DNA from: JAJXWB01 sp047971685
GTDB taxonomy: Bacteria; Pseudomonadota; Alphaproteobacteria; Rhizobiales; Beijerinckiaceae
Assembly (NCBI GenBank): GCA_047971685.1
Contig: JBKDZW010000057.1
Span: 1-64,000 of the forward strand
Direction of reading: 5' to 3'
DNA: 64,000 nt
Shown one piece after another: positions 62,705 through 64,000 of the stretch. Each line of letters begins with the position of its first letter. Position 1 is the stretch's first letter. Made by a program: the position numbers and the translations under genes. The notes beneath the pieces were generated by a model. That model was not told the origin of the DNA and searched no databases. It worked only from the letters and a program-made list of their open reading frames with translations.

Positions 62705-64000
62705 ATGACCCATTCGATCGATCGTCGCGCCTTCATGCAATGCGGCGGCGCAGTCCTTACGCTTGGCGGCGTGATCGCAGCCCCCCATGTCGCGCGCGCA
62801 GCCGGCCGCAAGGTCGTCGTCGTGGGCGGCGGACCGGCCGGCGCCACGGCCGCGAAATATCTGAAACTCGGCGATCCCTCGCTCGAAGTGACGCTGATCG
62901 AGGCCAATCCCGAATATTACACCTGCTTCATGAGCAATGAGGTGATCGGCGGCGACCGCGATCTCGATACGCTCAAGATCGGTTACGAGGGGCTCGCCAA
63001 GCGCGGCGTCAAGGTCGTGCACGATTTCGTCACCGGCCTCGACGCCGGCGCCAGAACCGTTTCGACCAAGGGCGGCCAGAAATTCGCCTATGACCGCTGC
63101 GTGGTTGCGCCGGGCATCGACTTCAACTTCGGCGCGCTTGCCGGCTACAGCGAGGCCGACATCGAAAAGGCGCCGCACGCCTGGAAAGCCGGGCCGCAGA
63201 CAGCGCTCCTGCGCAAGCAGCTCGAAGCCATGCCCGACGGCGGCAATTTCGTCATCGTCGCACCGCCCAATCCATTCCGCTGTCCGCCCGGCCCCTACGA
63301 GCGGGCAAGCCTGGTCGCCAATTACTTCAAGAAGCACAAGCCGAAATCGAAGATCATCAGTCTCGATCCCAAGGACGGCTTTTCCAAGCAGGGCCTGTTC
63401 CAGCAGGCCTGGACGAAATTCTACGGTTTCGGCTCGCCCGACGGCATGATCCAGTGGATCAGCGGCGGCAAGGGCGGCAAGCCGCAGAAAGTGGACATGT
63501 CGACCATGACGGTCGAGACCGAATTCGACAAATACAAGGCCGATGTGCTCAACGTCATTCCCGCGCAGAAAGCAGGCAGGATCGCCTTCGATGCGGGGCT
63601 CGTGGAAGGCGCCTGGGCGCCGGTCGACAAGAGCACGATGGAATCGAAGAAGGCGCCGGGCGTTCATGTGCTGGGCGATGCCTCGGACGCCGCCACCATG
63701 CCGAAATCGGGCTATGCCGCGAATTCGCAGGCCAAGGTCGCCGCCGCCGCCATCATTGCGCTGCTCAAGGGGGAGGCTGCGCCCGAACCCTCCTATATCA
63801 ACACCTGCTATTCGGTGGCTGCGCCCGACTATGCCTTCTCCGTGGCGGGGGTCTACAGATACGACAGGCAAAAGAATTCGATCGCCGAGACGCCCGGCGC
63901 AGGCGGCCTGTCGAGAATGGACGCCTCTGCCGAAGACCGGAAACGCGAACTTCAATACGCGCATTCCTGGTTCCGCAACATCAGGGCCGATAGCTGGGGC
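62705..64000 (+). CDS. fccB: Flavocytochrome c sulfide dehydrogenase flavoprotein (partial at right edge)
   Basis: 432 codons are in the window; no stop yet, though the length is near the family's usual end. A Tat signal (DRRAFM at 6-11, cleaved near ARA) precedes an FAD-binding GGGPAGATAA. C74, C193 (FRCPPGPYER) and C368 (INTCYS) fit the family's cysteines: if the mature protein starts at residue 33 these become 42, 161 and 336, close to the covalent-FAD and redox-disulfide positions known from Allochromatium. It oxidises sulfide in the periplasm and hands electrons to FccA. Confidence 0.93.
   Translation, partial: MTHSIDRRAFMQCGGAVLTLGGVIAAPHVARAAGRKVVVVGGGPAGATAAKYLKLGDPSLEVTLIEANPEYYTCFMSNEVIGGDRDLDTLKIGYEGLAKRGVKVVHDFVTGLDAGARTVSTKGGQKFAYDRCVVAPGIDFNFGALAGYSEADIEKAPHAWKAGPQTALLRKQLEAMPDGGNFVIVAPPNPFRCPPGPYERASLVANYFKKHKPKSKIISLDPKDGFSKQGLFQQAWTKFYGFGSPDGMIQWISGGKGGKPQKVDMSTMTVETEFDKYKADVLNVIPAQKAGRIAFDAGLVEGAWAPVDKSTMESKKAPGVHVLGDASDAATMPKSGYAANSQAKVAAAAIIALLKGEAAPEPSYINTCYSVAAPDYAFSVAGVYRYDRQKNSIAETPGAGGLSRMDASAEDRKRELQYAHSWFRNIRADSWG

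Noticed and set aside
1..64000. CRISPR arrays, insertion sequences, prophage genes, rRNA genes
   Set aside because: I looked for regularly spaced repeats, transposase or integrase motifs and rRNA sequence and found none.

Overview
The window is high-GC, densely coding DNA from an alphaproteobacterium, most likely a member of the Hyphomicrobiales (Rhizobiales). The reasons are the gene content and order (folE, an IscU-like scaffold, yidD and thrS close together; DUF3126, DUF1217, DUF2336, PilZ and PAS_5 proteins that are typical of this group), the tRNA sequences, and a flavocytochrome c sulfide dehydrogenase at the right edge. Genus cannot be read from the sequence; a Beijerinckiaceae- or Xanthobacteraceae-like metabolic generalist able to oxidise sulfide fits. 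I see no phage, transposase, integrase, CRISPR array or rRNA operon.

Layout. 1-589: non-coding leader with a 13-bp tandem repeat, a palindrome and a candidate promoter. 590-7446: six-gene operon for a LivFGHMK-type ABC importer with an acyl-CoA ligase gene embedded in it. 7456-15122: CoA-linked catabolic genes (PaaK-like protein, enoyl-CoA hydratase-like protein, CoA transferase, SCP2-type thiolase, SDR dehydrogenase, two SnoaL-like proteins, FAD monooxygenase). Together these look like an import-and-degrade island for an unidentified carboxylic acid. 15288-32493: mostly housekeeping and small conserved genes (zinc-finger protein, hydrolases, cysE, hisI, patatin, CBS, rhomboid, PAS, PilZ, gamma-carbonic anhydrase, folE, IscU-like scaffold, yidD, thrS, a cytochrome c). 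32658-50169: flavin and acyl-CoA metabolism (flavin reductase, 2-hydroxyacid oxidase, a MaoC plus CitE-like lyase pair, thiolase plus acyl-CoA dehydrogenase, NAD kinase, nitroreductase, double-hotdog thioesterase, an unusual P450, a second CoA transferase) with a transglycosylase, a DMT transporter and a CHASE2 adenylate cyclase.

50246-59157: tRNA-Thr, two paralogous MFS transporters (one broken by a single-base frameshift), then the acetate uptake operon (DUF485, actP, and after a terminator a cNMP/CBS/DUF294 protein and a DnaQ-like exonuclease). 59154-61865: rlmB, tRNA-Tyr and a metal-efflux pair (CsoR/RcnR-family repressor plus RcnA-like exporter) with a perfect palindrome at its promoter. 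62087-64000: diheme cytochrome and Tat-exported flavoprotein of sulfide dehydrogenase (fccAB), the latter running off the window.

How it works together: the organism appears to import organic acids (ABC system, ActP, MFS carriers), activate them as CoA thioesters and degrade them by beta-oxidation-type steps, while feeding electrons from sulfide into cytochrome c. Nothing here is clearly a wholly new system. The most informative oddities are the PaaK-like protein without the usual ATP-binding loop, the P450 with Glu-Pro in place of the acid-alcohol pair, the metal-sensor operator and apparently leaderless start, the RcnA-like exporter with an inserted soluble segment, and the frameshifted transporter.
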